NCBI GenBank assembly: GCA_007026445.1
Contig: VDMD01000021.1
Span: forward strand, 310,001-374,000
Direction: 5' to 3'
DNA length: 64,000 bases
Origin: Schizophyllum amplum
Taxonomy: Eukaryota; Basidiomycota; Agaricomycetes; Agaricales; Schizophyllaceae
The number at the start of each line of letters is the position of its first letter. Position 1 is the first letter of the stretch. The translations under genes were made by a program, and so were the position numbers. Positions 12,005-23,773 of the stretch are shown here, piece after piece. The notes under the pieces are model-generated. The model made no database searches and was not told where the DNA came from. It saw only the letters and a list, made by a program, of their open reading frames with translations.

Positions 12005-13733
12005 AGGGGCCCTGGGATCTTGTGCTGTTTTTACTTACTTATACGTTACTCTCGCTACTAATGACCGCTTTGGAACCCTTTAGGCTCTTCGCTGATCTCG
12101 TGAGGCAGCGGGCCCGCCGCGGAAGAGTTTCAGACTCTAAAGTCAGTGAAAATCCGGTAAAGGCCGCGCGACCGTGCGTTCGGAATTTGCCGGTTGTACG
12201 CAGTCATTCACATTGTTGTCCTGTGCCCTCACCTCTCTCACTAGAATAACGCCGCCACCGCATGACCCATGTAGCCAGCTCTAAGCTCCGACATCCTTCG
12301 TCTGGAGAACTTACATTGTTGCAGCACAGGGCCACCTTAACCAGTTGGTTCGAAGCAACTCCTGTTCATGCGCCGCTTCTTGACGATGTGTTTCCAGCTT
12401 TCCCTGCCATGACGCAAACGCCTATAGGACTCAGCCCTTACGTCTATGTGCAAGAAGACTCCTATATGAGGCTTGGCGCTATAAGAGAATGGAAGACCGT
12501 CTTACGCGACGACACGGCATGCGATAGCTGCGAAAAGGTCATTCATCAGTGTCCAGATGCCCATCGACTTGGGAGGCCCTTCCACATCCAATGGTGTCCC
12601 GGCGAAGGCCCTGGTTGCGCTTGAACGCGGTGTCACCGTAGATCTTTGTCTCCATAGAGTCTTCTCTTGCCTGCAGAGGAGGCGGAGCTCTCCTGAATAG
12701 CTCTCGTCCCTTCGATGTGTAGGGCTGCACAGCCGCTCTATTCAGTACGTAAATCCTTGCTGGAGTGCTCTACTGTGTAACGCGGTATTGACCCTCGTTT
12801 CAGCCGCCACAATTCTGCGCAGCGGGGTGGCCACAAAGACCGCCAGCGCTGGGTCTAACATCTCAATGACTCCTGTATGTCCCTAAACCGCAGCGCGCTT
12901 GTCGAATCGCCCAATGTCTGGTTTACACAGCGCAAAACACCACACGCTGCTTCACTTTTTCGGCAGGGCCCGGTGAGCTCCCACCTAAGTTTGCTTTACA
13001 GCGCTTATAGTGATTCAAGGTTTCGATCGCCGCACTTCCTTTGCGCCGTCCTATACAATGTTAGTGGCTTCAAGCGCCATCTCCCACCGTTCCCCTCGGC
13101 AGGGGCCGCCACTGGGACTTCTTTGCACACCCCTTGACGGAAATGCGGACGGTGGCAGCTCGCATCATGCGCGTTCAATAGCCATCGTCCTTCAACGTCC
13201 AAGGAACGGACATCGCTCGTGCGCGACGGTCTGTCTTCTTTGGCTTACCTAGCGGCGTTTGTCAGTTGTGTCCAGCGTTAAGGCTCACAGCCTGTCTATG
13301 CTAGACTCTTTGTGCGGTCCTGTACATCCGCCGCCGAAATGTACTACGCCGTCTCTCACTGTTGCCATTGGTCTACCGAAGGCTAGCGCTCCAAGGCCAT
13401 CGTACGACTCCTGTAGTTGTAGCAAGTACTGTAGCGGAGCACGCTATGTTTGTGAATTGGAGGGCTGGTTGCCCCTTCCCTAGCGCTAGTGAGATAATCG
13501 TATGGAGAGCCGAAGCGCCGGGACCGATGATAGCACGACGAGCACGGGCGATGTGATCAGAACACGAACTTGCAATCCACTCCTTCGCTGCTTATTCCCT
13601 TCGTCTGATCTATCCACCGAAAGGCTCTCCTCTGACGCGAACAGGGTTACAAACCCCCCGCATACCCACAAACATATGTCAATAGACCCCGAATGTCCCA
13701 TCACTGTTCCCCAACCGGTACCGTCAGCTCCCC
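12005..13733. other. Long intergenic region with one doubtful ORF
   Basis: This 1.7-kb gap has no gene I can support. A 120-codon plus-strand frame at 12262-12624 contains CDSCEKVIHQC, which superficially resembles a metal knuckle, but it has no recognisable family or clear context. The region just before 13734 is C-rich and probably the promoter and leader of the AMPK beta gene. Confidence 0.4.
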
Positions 13734-15424
13734 ATGGGCAACAGTCCCTCTTCCCCCTCGCGCCCGCGCGAACAACGTCAGGAACGGTCCTCCACGGCGT
13801 CCCTCTCACCACGCCCCATCCGGCATAACCGCCGCTCGCTAGAGCTCCCAGACCTCGTGCCTTCACTCGCCCTGCAGCACTCCTTCCGCCGCCGCAACGA
13901 CATCCCCCCGAAATCTGCCTCGATCCCGATCCCCCACGCAGCACCAGACGATCCCTCGAAGAGCTTTCGGCCACAGAACGTGTTCTCAACGGAACTCCTG
14001 CCGCAAGCGGCGGGGTCCTCGCGGCAGCGATCCTCACACTCTAGCCGAGGTAGCAGGGCGAAGCGCGCTCCCCCACGAGTGGACGAGGCGGTCGTGCAAG
14101 CCATCGAGGAGGCGTATGGCAGCGTAGATGAAGTCCCCCCTCCACCTGTCCCGCCAGGGTCATACGTCCCGGAGACAGTGTTCTCGACGATTCCCAAAGG
14201 TCTTGAGATGAGATCGAGTGTATACGCGGACGCAGATACAGATACCCTGGTCGCGAAGAAGGAGACCTCATCTGCTGCGACGCGGGTAGAATGGAAGGGG
14301 ATGGCGAAGAACGTCTGGCTCGTGCGAGCAGAGGACGATTGGGAAAGCAAAGAACTCATGAAGGAAGAGTGCGTGCGCGAAACATCTCTGCATGCTCACT
14401 GCTTACCTTTCTACAGCGGCGACATATTCTATGCGGACTTAGATTTACCAACGGGCATGCACCACATACGCTTCTGCGTGGACGACCAGATTCGCGTCGC
14501 GGATCACATTCCCACCACGGTCGACGACAATGGACAGCTAGTCAACTACATCACTGTACTCAATCCCTCTTCTGGCGACAGCAGTCCTGCTCCTACCCCA
14601 GAGTCCATCCGGTCACCCGCCCTCTCGCCCCATCATGCCCACGGATACTCCTTCTTCACCACTACCAGCTCCGCCGACAGTACCGACAACATATACGAGC
14701 AGGTGCTGCAGTCCCTAAATCCATATGCCGATGGCGCACCACCGACACCGCAGCCTGCACCCCCGCGAGGGCGAAAAAGCCGGGCGAAGTGGACGTCGGA
14801 GATCCCCGAGGAACTTATCGCCGCTGCCAAGGAGGAGGACGAGTATCTCAACAATCAGCCCCAGAACGGGAGCGGGCCCGTCCACATACAGGGCTTTCGA
14901 CCTGCACCATGCGTACCTCCAGCACCGAACATGCCCAAGCATCTGGACAGGCTCATCCTCAACTCATATCCGGTCGTCGTTCAGAGCCCTTCTGGAAGCC
15001 CATCTCGGGGAGGCGGCATGCGCGAGCGTGTTGTTGACCGCAATACCCGGCGCGAGATACCTGGGATGAGCATGGTAACGACAGACGCGGAAGATCTCGA
15101 GCAAGGCATCCCGGTAGCAACTGCAAGTGGGACGAACTTGACCGCTGCGATGAAAACAGGGGACCACTCGCGTGCACCGAAATCCCCAGCCCCGAAGGCT
15201 GGGGAACCAATGGCCCCGGTCATGGATGACACCAGTGTCCTGCCAGTACCAAGCCACGCTGTGCTGCACCATCTCTCGACCAGCTCAATACGCAACGGCG
15301 TACTCGGCGTGGGCACTACGACACGCTACCGCGATAAGGTAAGCCTGATACTCTGCGTGGCGCTCGCGTACACCGCTCATCCTCTTGGCAGTATTTAACG
15401 ACGATTTACTACAAACCTACCTGA
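13734..15424 (+). CDS. GAL83: AMPK/SNF1 complex beta subunit (Gal83/Sip2 type)
   Basis: Three exons (13734-14368, 14417-15338, 15392-15424) give 529 residues. The start MGNSPSSP is an N-myristoylation signal, as in known beta subunits. A glycogen-binding CBM48 domain follows (RVEWKGMAKNVWLVRAEDDW, then DLPTGMHHIRFCVDDQIRVA and VNYITV). The C-terminal ASC domain that binds the kinase and gamma subunits has EIPEEL, PNMPKHLDRLILN and, across the last intron, RYRDKYLTTIYYKPT, the hallmark end of the family. The first intron is 48 bases with no stop, so its retention would add 16 residues inside the CBM. The long Ser/Pro-rich N-terminus is typical of fungal forms. The product scaffolds the energy-sensing kinase at membranes, cytosol or nucleus. 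Confidence 0.95.
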
Positions 15425-15831
15425 AGCTAGACACCCTCTGTTGTTGTATCACCAAAATCGCTTCGCGCTTGCTTTATCGTCTATCTGCTGATCATCATCG
15501 CTCTTATGTCGTATCCCCCACATCACGCTCACTGTTTGCTATAGACGTCTAATCGCTCATTGTACTGGAAGGTTGCTCACACATGTCCATAGTTACATTC
15601 GCCTCGGATCGCTTTGTTTACTGATGGACCCCCCTAGAATACCCCTGTACTCATTCCAAACGGTGAACGAAAGTCTGCGCCCCTGCATTGCAGCGCTGGA
15701 TGACTCAAATGGGCGACGGCCAAAGAACAATGGGCCATTGTATTCGCTGATCTTGAAATACTTCCGCGATCGCGAGCCATTCACCGCGTGCATGCGCGCA
15801 GTTTTCGACGTGCACCTTGCTTCCAACCACT
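15425..15831. other. Intergenic region upstream of AMP deaminase
   Basis: About 400 bases hold the AMPK beta 3' flank and the promoter of the AMP deaminase gene. No repeat or conserved coding segment was seen. Confidence 0.5.
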
Positions 15832-18800
15832 ATGTCCGGCTCCCCCCATGTCGTCGACTCTCCGGCTGCCAGCCCAGAGCCCGCGACGCCCCGGGCGACC
15901 GACCAAAATGTCCAGAGCATGTCGCAGCGAGCTCTGTTGTCGCCAGGTGAAGAGCAGCACACGCCCGGCCTCGAAGTTCCCCAGCCGCGAGATGGCTTCT
16001 TCGACTACAGTCAAGAGAAATCGTTGCAACACGTGCGATGGCTACCCCTCTTGGCTGATCCATCGCTCATGAGTCCTGCGCTGTTAGATCGAGGAAAAGT
16101 ACTGGGCTCATCGTCGGGGATCAGACGCGCCCTCAGATGCGTCCACGGCCGGCGCTTCGTATGGCGGTGTCCGGTTCCAGCATCCACCAGGCGAGCTACC
16201 GACGGGGTCTAGTACTTTTGAAGAAGAGGAGGAGACACACATTATGCCCGAAGTGCATGCCCCAGGTGCGTCGCGTCAGACTTAGGCTGTTACGTCTCTG
16301 CTAACGCGACGGCGCGGGCTAGATAACACGCTGAACGCTGAGCTCGCCGAGCTGTTCCAGTCGTTCCAGAAGTGCCTTGACCTGCGCGACAAGTACATGC
16401 TGCGATCGAGGCAGCGGCTCGGCGACAATCCGAAAGACCATGACGAGCACTTCGAGGGACTGGACGAGGAGCATACAGACGTGGTTGGCGTACGGCCGGG
16501 CACGGACTACGCGACCAACGACTCGAGCAAAGCGGATAAGACAGCACAGCCGTGGAAGATCTACCCGAAACCACCTCCACCGCACTGGCATTGGAGAGAC
16601 ACTGCGGCTATAGCAAGCGACGCCGCGAAGACCGAAGACTTCCGCTTTGAAGATTGTGATATTCCGGGTGCACATGAATGGGACTTCGCTATTGATGATA
16701 GAGGCGTCTTCCAGGTTTACGAGCACGCGGAAGGTAAAGATGTCGTCCTCTCAAGCCCCAACTCACTACCGTGGCTAATATGCTGGCAGAGACGAACAAG
16801 CAACCCCTGTTCGACATCCCTACGATCCGCGAATACTTTATGGACCTTGACTACGTTTTGGGCGTCATTTCTGACGGACCGACGAAGAGCTTTGCTTTCC
16901 GCCGACTGAAGTACCTCGCCAGCAAGTTTACCATGTATGGCCTGCTAAACGAGTTCCAAGAGCTTGCCGATATGAAGGTCTGTCCTTTGGCACCTTCATC
17001 TGGCTCGGCTGACGCTCCATAGAGCGTTCCGCACAGGTACGCTGCGCCTCCCAAGCGCACGCACGTTTGCTAACGTACTCGCAGAGACTTCTACAACGTC
17101 CGCAAGGTCGACACCCACGTGCATCACTCGAGCAGCATGAATCAGAAGCATCTTCTGCGGTTCATCAAATCAAAGATGAAGCGCTCGCCAGACGACGTTG
17201 TCATTTTCCGAGACGGAAAAGACTTGACTCTCAAGGAGGTGTTTGAGTCGTTGAAGCTGACTGCATATGATCTGTCCATCGACACGCTGGACATGCACGC
17301 CCACTCGGACTCCTTCCACCGCTTCGACAAGTTCAACTTGAAGTATAACCCCATCGGCGAGAGCAGGCTCAGGGAGATCTTCTTAAAGACGGACAACTAC
17401 ATCGAAGGGCGATATCTAGCCGAGCTGACGAAAGGTTTATAAATTCGCTCGCCAATAATCTCTGAATGAGGCTGACCGCTCTCAGAGGTCATGACCGATC
17501 TCGAGCAGAGCAAGTACCAGGTCAGTTGAGCAATCCCAGATTAGTAGAATCTAGCTGATGTTTCAACAGAACTGCGAATGGCGCATCAGCATATACGGTC
17601 GCTCTGTGGACGAGTGGGATAAACTCGCACGCTGGATAGTGAACCACAAGCTCTTCTCTCACAACGTCCGATGGATGATTCAAGTACCTCGTCTATACGA
17701 CGTTTACAAGGCGAACGGCTCTGTGAACACTTTCGAGGACGTTGTCATCAGTGAGTACCCCCGTCCTTCATGCAAACATAGACTCATCCGTACAGACGTG
17801 TTCCGGCCGTTATTCGAGGTCACGAAAGATCCGACGACACACCCAGAGCTGCATATCTTCTTGCAGCGTGTCATCGGCTTTGACTCCGTTGACGACGAGA
17901 GCAAGACTGAGCGGAGGATATATAAGAAATACCCATACCCCCGTGCTTGGGATACCAACCAGGGCCCGCCCTTCTCGTATTGGTACGTGTACATCTCCTG
18001 GGCATATGTTTTGTCTAATCTTTGCGCAGGATCTACTACCTGTACGCCAACATGGCGAGCTTGAACAACTGGCGTGGCTCAAGAGGGTTCAGTGAGTTAT
18101 TGCTTTCTATAAGTCGGCGCCTTCCGTCTGAAGTTCTACATAGACACATTCGTCCTACGTCCTCACTCTGGTGAAGCGGGCGACACGGATCATCTCACAT
18201 CAGCTTTCCTCACCTCGCATTCCATCTCGCACGGCATTTTGCTGCGCAAGGTGCCCGCTCTTCAATACCTGTTCTATCTCAAGCAAATCGGCATCGCGAT
18301 GAGCCCGCTGAGCAACAATGCCCTGTTTCTCACCTACGAGCGCAATCCATTACCCGACTTCTTCAAGACCGGTCTCAATGTTAGCTTGAGTACGGACGAC
18401 CCCCTACAATTCCATTTCACCAAGGAGCCGCTTTTGGAGGAGTATAGCGTGGCTGCTCACGTATGCGTTTTTGCCTCAGCAGAGGTTTGTGTCATTCGGC
18501 TGATGCCTACGCAGATCTATAAACTGCCCCAAAGTTCGCTTGCTGAGCTGGCGCGCAACTCTGTGGTGCAGAGCGGCTTCGAAATGGAGATGAAGCGCCA
18601 CTGGTTAGGGCATCATTGGTACCTCCCTGGCGCTGCCGGCAACGATATCAACAAGGTGAGCCTTCTGTCTCCACCCGGGCGAATTAACATATCTGCCCAA
18701 ATTCATCGGGAGACGGTCATATGTGCGCGTCGTCGTCGAGAATGCTGACGGTGACCCCGCAGACGAACGTGCCGAACCTTCGACTGGCTTTCCGCCACGA

Positions 18801-18951
18801 CACCTTGTTGGTGGAGCTCGACATGCTGAAGGGGAAGATCGCCAAGCATGCTATGGGACACGTGCAGGAGACAGATCACCAGCGCAGAAACTTTGTGCTA
18901 CCGTCTCACGAAAATCTGGCGGCCGGAGCGATGGCAGGCGCTGGCGCCTAA
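15832..18951 (+). CDS. AMD1: AMP deaminase
   Basis: A multi-exon gene of roughly 800 residues. The enzyme hydrolyses AMP to IMP and ammonia and controls the adenylate pool. It starts [10 protein letters not shown]; the N-terminal 200 residues are variable, as in the family. The catalytic barrel is complete: zinc-binding [20 protein letters not shown] at about 17105, [38 protein letters not shown], then ISPL-type [12 protein letters not shown] and the signature [18 protein letters not shown] near 18385. The end reads [20 protein letters not shown] followed by a short variable tail. About nine introns of 45-110 bases interrupt it. No frame break was found. It follows the AMPK beta gene on the same strand after about 410 bases; both genes respond to AMP level. 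Confidence 0.95.
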
Positions 18952-19398
18952 CCTTGCTCGCTCGATGCAAGTTTTACTGGACTATGATCTGCCAGTTGCT
19001 TTACTTACACGCGACGTAGACGGTGCTCCCGCGAATCAGCTGCTCTGTATTGAGACTGCATGCAAATGACACCAATCTTGCTTCATCCACAGCTGTAGGA
19101 ATGCTCGCTGGGATTCCACCGCCGTAAGCTCTTCGGCGGCGTGTTGTTTCCCAAAATGGTATACTGCGTTGGGCAGACGCGGTCACGCGGATGCTCCGCA
19201 TAGGAAGCACTCGAGCCACGCGCATCGCTGATGCCGAGGCAAAGTGACGACCGGCGGTTAATCTGCGGGATGTCCACTGGTTGTTCCTTCCCACCATCTC
19301 CCCCTTCTCTCTTCCTCCCATTTTCTAGCGTGCTTGCTTCTGTGTAGCCGCCGTTCGTTATTGAATTATAGGCCCCTCCCGTGGCACTTTTGGACGCA
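18952..19398. other. Intergenic region
   Basis: About 450 bases lie between AMP deaminase and the DUF2235 gene. Pyrimidine-rich stretches near 19287-19325 may belong to the promoter of the latter. Nothing else was recognised. Confidence 0.45.
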
Positions 19399-21510
19399 AT
19401 GACCGAAGGCGAGACGCGCAAGTCGCGCACGCTGGTTCTGTGCTTCGACGGGTGAGTCGCTGCTCTCATGTTGCAGTAGACGACGTAGCAATTGATACGG
19501 ACAATCTCAGCACGCAGGGTCAATACGATGAGGATGTATGCGTGTATTGCCTACACACGTCACGTTAGAAGCTCATGGGCATTGCAGAACACCAACGTCG
19601 TCCGGTTCTTTTCACTTCTCCGTAAGGATAACTGTGATGAGCAGCTTTGCTACTATCAGGCATGTTATCTCGTGTTCTCTTGCACGGGGATGCCGCTCAT
19701 ATAACATGAACCAGGCCGGCGTTGGTACAATTCTGCCTCCCGGCATCTGGGAACCAGCTCTGGAATGGGTGGCGAAGACGCTTGACTTGGCGTTTGCTTG
19801 GTATGCGTCATATTGCACGTCTATAGATGCGGCGTTGACATAACATCGAAGGTATCTGAACCAGCATATCATGGATGGTAGGCTGATCCTCATCGAAGGG
19901 CAAACTCACGACTGACTATGCCAGGTTACCGATACCTGATGCAGAACTACATGCCTGGAGACAAGATTTGTCTCTTCGGTAGGCGAAAGGGTTATGGCTC
20001 CAGGCGAAGCACACCGACTCAGTTTTTTTTACAGGCTTTTCCCGCGGCGCGTATACTGCCAGGGCCCTCGCCGGCATGCTATACAAGGTATGCCTGTCGT
20101 ACTTCTACGTCGCTTATGGCGACTGACGCCTACAAGGTTGGATTACTTCCCAAGGATAACCTTGAGCAGATCTTGTTTGCCTTCAAGATGTATCAACGAA
20201 CGGATGACGCTGCCGTTCAATTGGCGGCCGGTTTCAAGCAGACTTACTGCCAAGATGTCAGCGTGAACTTCATTGGCGCATGGTTCGTATTCATAGCTCG
20301 TCTTTCACTGTATATACTGATCTCTTCAGGGATACCGTGGCGAGCGTTGGTCTTGTTATGGGCAAGACGTTGCCCTTTGTCAACTCCAACAAGGCAATCA
20401 AGGTCTTCAGACATGCTCTGTCCTTGGACGAGGTCGGTAACCTGTCCTGTGGGTAGCATGCCTCTGAACTCTGGCCAGCATCGATCCAGGTTCAGGCCCA
20501 ACTTTTACCATCGTCCGGTCCCAAACTGCCCCGGGACCATTGACCCCGGGCACAACAGTCCTGTTCTCGACGATAACGGTCCGTGCATCGTGTCCTCTTC
20601 TTCTTACACGTTGACTTACCCCATGCGCCCAGACCGTACGCACTTCATAAAGAAGAGTAAGCCAAGCGGTATCCTCCAACACTTGAGGAAGAAGCCGTCC
20701 AAGGAACTCAAGATTACCGAGACTGGCATTGAAGTCGTGAAGCCCGGAGAGCCAGAAACGCGAGAGGATCCTGATACGGATGTACTCGAGGTATGGTTCC
20801 CTGGAGCGCACAGCGGTATGGTCTTTAACCTGTACAGGGGCTCTGATTCTGACATCTTTCCTAGACGTTGGTGGTGGAGAAGTCGCGAACGATGTCATGC
20901 ATAGCTTGGCGAACCAGCCGCTTCTTTGGATGACGCGCGAGGTCATTAAAGCTCAGTGCGGCGTACAATTCGACCGTGCAGCTTTTGCTCGCCTCAATCT
21001 CCCGGCATACGAGTATCCCTCCGCTCTCCCTTCACCTTCACAAGCCATCCTCGACCTGCCTGTCGTGCACCCGACAGACCATGACGGAGAAGTAGCTCCT
21101 CCCTCCCCGGGGCACGTCAATGGCACCGCAACGCATCTCCATGTCAACGGCAGCAAGGGCTCCGGCCCCAAGAACACACATGAAGTGGTGGACTGGGACA
21201 AGGAGGACGCTGTCGCGCCGATCTATGATCAACTGCAGACGAACAAGATCTGGTGGTTGCTAGAGTATTTGCCCTTGACTTACGTATACCAGGACGCGAA
21301 AGGCAACTGGCGCAAGACCTTTGGGTGAGTCGAATTTTGCGCTTGTGAGAGATAAGCGACCGACCATATTATGTTAGGTGCCACAAAGGTGCCGGCCGCC
21401 TCATCGAACGCAAGCCACACTTCCATGTCTCCGTGAAGACGCGCATGCAGGAGCTAGGCTACAAGCCGAAGGCGCAGTATAAGGAGGGGGAGGAGGACTA
21501 CATTTTGTGA
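19399..21510 (+). CDS. DUF2235 alpha/beta-hydrolase (T6SS Tle1-like catalytic domain)
   Basis: A multi-exon gene starting MTEGETRKSRTLVLCFDG, the first strand of the DUF2235 fold, followed by NTNVVRFFSLL. The nucleophile elbow GFSRGAYTARALAGML is assembled across an intron near 20035 and carries the GxSxG serine. FIGAWDTVASVG and a histidine/aspartate segment (FPGAHSDVGGG) near 20800-20880 supply the rest of the catalytic site. The C-terminal part (NKIWWLLEYLPLTYVY, then KPHFHVSVKTRMQ) matches the fungal members. These proteins are common in mushrooms; bacterial relatives are phospholipase effectors, but the fungal substrate is unknown. The stop is at 21508-21510. Confidence 0.85.
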
Positions 21511-21839
21511 TCTTGCTGCGACACAACGCCTGAATCACGACTTTACGACCACACATTCTCTATCACCGGCTCCCTCGATACGACCATCCATGTACATTCC
21601 TATGACCCCCGGTCTTTGTAACTCTGTACCCATCAATTTACCTGGAAGTCTCCGACCTCGAACGTTGACCGTTGACGTTAAACATCTGCACACATGCGAG
21701 TTGCACGGGACGGCTTGAAAAGGAAGCATTCGCGAGAAATGCATGTTCTCGAGTCTCACTTCCAGTTTACGATATGCATACTTTGCTATTGATACATTTG
21801 CGTGGACGAGAAGTCATCATATAGAGCGACCAACATACT
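21511..21839. other. Intergenic region between converging genes
   Basis: About 330 bases lie between the 3' ends of the DUF2235 gene (plus) and the small stress-type gene (minus). Nothing recognisable beyond presumed 3' UTR sequence. Confidence 0.45.
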
Positions 21840-22268
21840 TCAGAACCGCTCGCCAGTCTGCAAAAGACCCTCAGTTCACGATGCGTGTCGCAAGGGTGCA
21901 AATCCACTCACCGGCACCTGGCGCGGTTCATTCTTGTCCTGGCTGCCAGTCACCACCGCAGCGGCTTGCTGAATGCCACCTGTTGTACGCGGTCAGAGAT
22001 AGTGCTGGTACAGCGGCGCGTGAGCCTTACCATGCAGCCTGTCGGTGAGGGTGGGCTTGTTCTGCGAGCCCTCCATCTCACTCGCGGTGAATCGATCCGC
22101 CTGGCCGAAGCTGGCCGGCTCCTTCGCGGGTCGCTGGTCGGAGAAGGTGGGCTGCGCGGTCTCGTACGCGGACGCGAAGTCGTTGGCGCTGGACGTCTGG
22201 AAATGCTCGCGCGGGCTGTCACCGCGGGCCTCCTGCTTCAAAATCTCGGCGTGGACTCCGTGAGACAT
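21840..22268 (-). CDS. Small hydrophilic stress-type protein
   Basis: Three exons (22268-22031, 21979-21912, 21857-21840) give 107 residues with phases that close. It is highly charged and lacks hydrophobic segments. It begins MSHGVHAEILKQEAR and ends with TLTDRLHGGIQQAAAVVTG followed by a short tail. The segment DRLHGG.QQAAAVVTG resembles the DKLRGAMENAAGKMTG segment of its divergent neighbour at 22755, suggesting both carry a CsbD-like or related stress-protein motif. The last 18-base exon is inferred from a canonical GTGAGT...GCAG intron; without it the frame would end at 21876. A TATAAAA on the minus strand lies about 75 bases upstream of the ATG. The function is unknown; a desiccation or heat protectant role is a guess. 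Confidence 0.65.
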
Positions 22269-22754
22269 GATTGTGTTCGAGTCGGGGTTGTGTAGATGAG
22301 ATTGCAAGTTGAAAGTGAGTAGAAGATGACAAGGCAGGCTGGTTTTATAGGCGGTGTTTGCAAGGAGACGCGTTCATTAATGACGACAGCCCACGGCGCG
22401 CGCCACTTGCGAGTGATGCTGGCGTTCGCAGGGTCTCGTGACCGCGCAATGTTGAACTTTGCCTCGTGGCACGCGCGTCATACTTAGGTCCCGAGGTCAA
22501 GTCCAATCCAATCTGAGACTAAGGTGAGTTCCGATGAAGGGCAACGACGTACTTCAATGACTGCAGCTGATGGAGGTGCACGTCAAGCCGCACCGTCATC
22601 CTTTCATTCCCTCCTCTGTAAGGGGTATAAAGCTGCGCGGAGAATAAGCTTTGAGTCTCACTTCTTGTACTCAACACCGCTCACCGATACACATTCACCG
22701 TAACGCCGTTCGCCATCGCGTTATGCTCTGAGCCACACTAACATCGTCACCCAG
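22269..22754. promoter_or_regulatory. Bidirectional promoter of two stress-type genes
   Basis: About 490 bases separate two divergent small hydrophilic proteins. Each side has a clear TATA box: TATAAA at 22626-22631 for the plus gene and, read on the minus strand, TATAAAA at 22349-22343 for the minus gene. An AGGGG stress-response-element core (22621-22625) directly abuts the plus-strand TATA box. This supports strongly inducible co-expression, but the sites are short and were seen by eye only. Confidence 0.5.
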
Positions 22755-23583
22755 ATGACTTCAATTGGCTCTGACTTGGGCTCCTTCAGCACCGCTGGAG
22801 CCCCTTCCGACCACGCTGACGACCACAACGGGGCCGACCTCGGGGAGCGTCGCGCCAACGACTTCGGGCAACACCATACCAACGACTTCGAGCAGCGTCG
22901 TGTCGACGACCTCGGGCAGCGTCGCGCAGACGAGCTGGGGCAGCACACTGACTACGACCACCAGCAGCGAAGCAACGAGCGCCCTGATGGACGTCCCGAC
23001 TTACACGAAAACGAGGAAATGTTCACTGGCACTCCAGAGCAGCACGCGTCGGGGACTCCTCGCGGTCATGCAGGCAGCCACGCCGGTGATAGCACGGGCA
23101 GCCATGCCATTGGTGGCATGGGCGGCCGGGTCGGTGGCGACATGGGCAGCCACGACGTTGGCGGATCGGGCAGCCGCACCACTGGGGAATCCGGCAGGCG
23201 CGCAGTTGGAGAATACCGCGCCGACGAGAACGCAGGCGCAATTGCAGGCGGTTCTGAGGACTACAGGGAGTCCAACAGCTACAATCCGCCTGGGGCGTAC
23301 CCGACTGACAATGACGAAGCGAGGGGGAATCATGCCACATACGGCAAGCCGTCCGCGGGTGACAAGCTGCGTGGTGCGTGAAAAACAAGGTTGTTGTTGG
23401 AGGTGCTCGTCTTGCTCACCTGTACGCTGAAGGTGCTATGGAGAATGCGGCAGGGAAAATGACAGGCAATGCGGGTCTCGTCGAGAAGGGTCAGGACCGT
23501 AAGGTGAGAGGCCAACCGAATGTTTTTGATGTGTGCTACGAGTGTTGATGTTTTTGAAGGCGGGAGAACTTTCGAAGGAATAG
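22755..23583 (+). CDS. Hydrophilic repeat protein with C-terminal CsbD-like motif
   Basis: Three exons (22755-23373, 23433-23503, 23560-23583) give about 237 residues. The middle of the protein is a run of imperfect repeats built on RRxDDLGQ, followed by Gly/His/Ser-rich repeats (GSHAGDSTGSHAIGGMGG and similar). After the first intron comes GAMENAAGKMTGNAGLVEKG, which together with DKLRG before it matches CsbD-like stress proteins found in bacteria and fungi. The end QDRKAGELSKE comes from a 24-base last exon. The first intron uses GTGCGT. Composition (no Cys or Trp in the repeats, very hydrophilic) suggests a disordered protectant. The overlapping Thr/Ser-rich frame at 22765 is a shadow of the repeat DNA. 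Confidence 0.7.
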
Positions 23584-23773
23584 AGAGGCACTGGATTCTG
23601 GAGGTCAGCCCTATCAATGTACATGTAGCGCCGTTTCTCGAGCCTTCTCGGGTCTTCAGTAGTTCTTGCGATTTGTGAATGTGGGTATCATTGTCAATTT
23701 GTGCGTACCGCGACCCGAGCCTATAAGCCTGGTACGGCACCTTACTTCCTCATACCGCCCACCCCAACCCCAC

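Noticed and set aside
12262..12624. 120-codon frame with a CxxC...C stretch
   Set aside because: No family, no intron logic and no clear promoter; kept only as a note in the intergenic entry.
22765..23430. Thr/Ser-rich mucin-like 221-codon frame
   Set aside because: It is a shadow of the repeat DNA of the CsbD-like gene at 22755, whose frame continues through introns into a recognisable domain.
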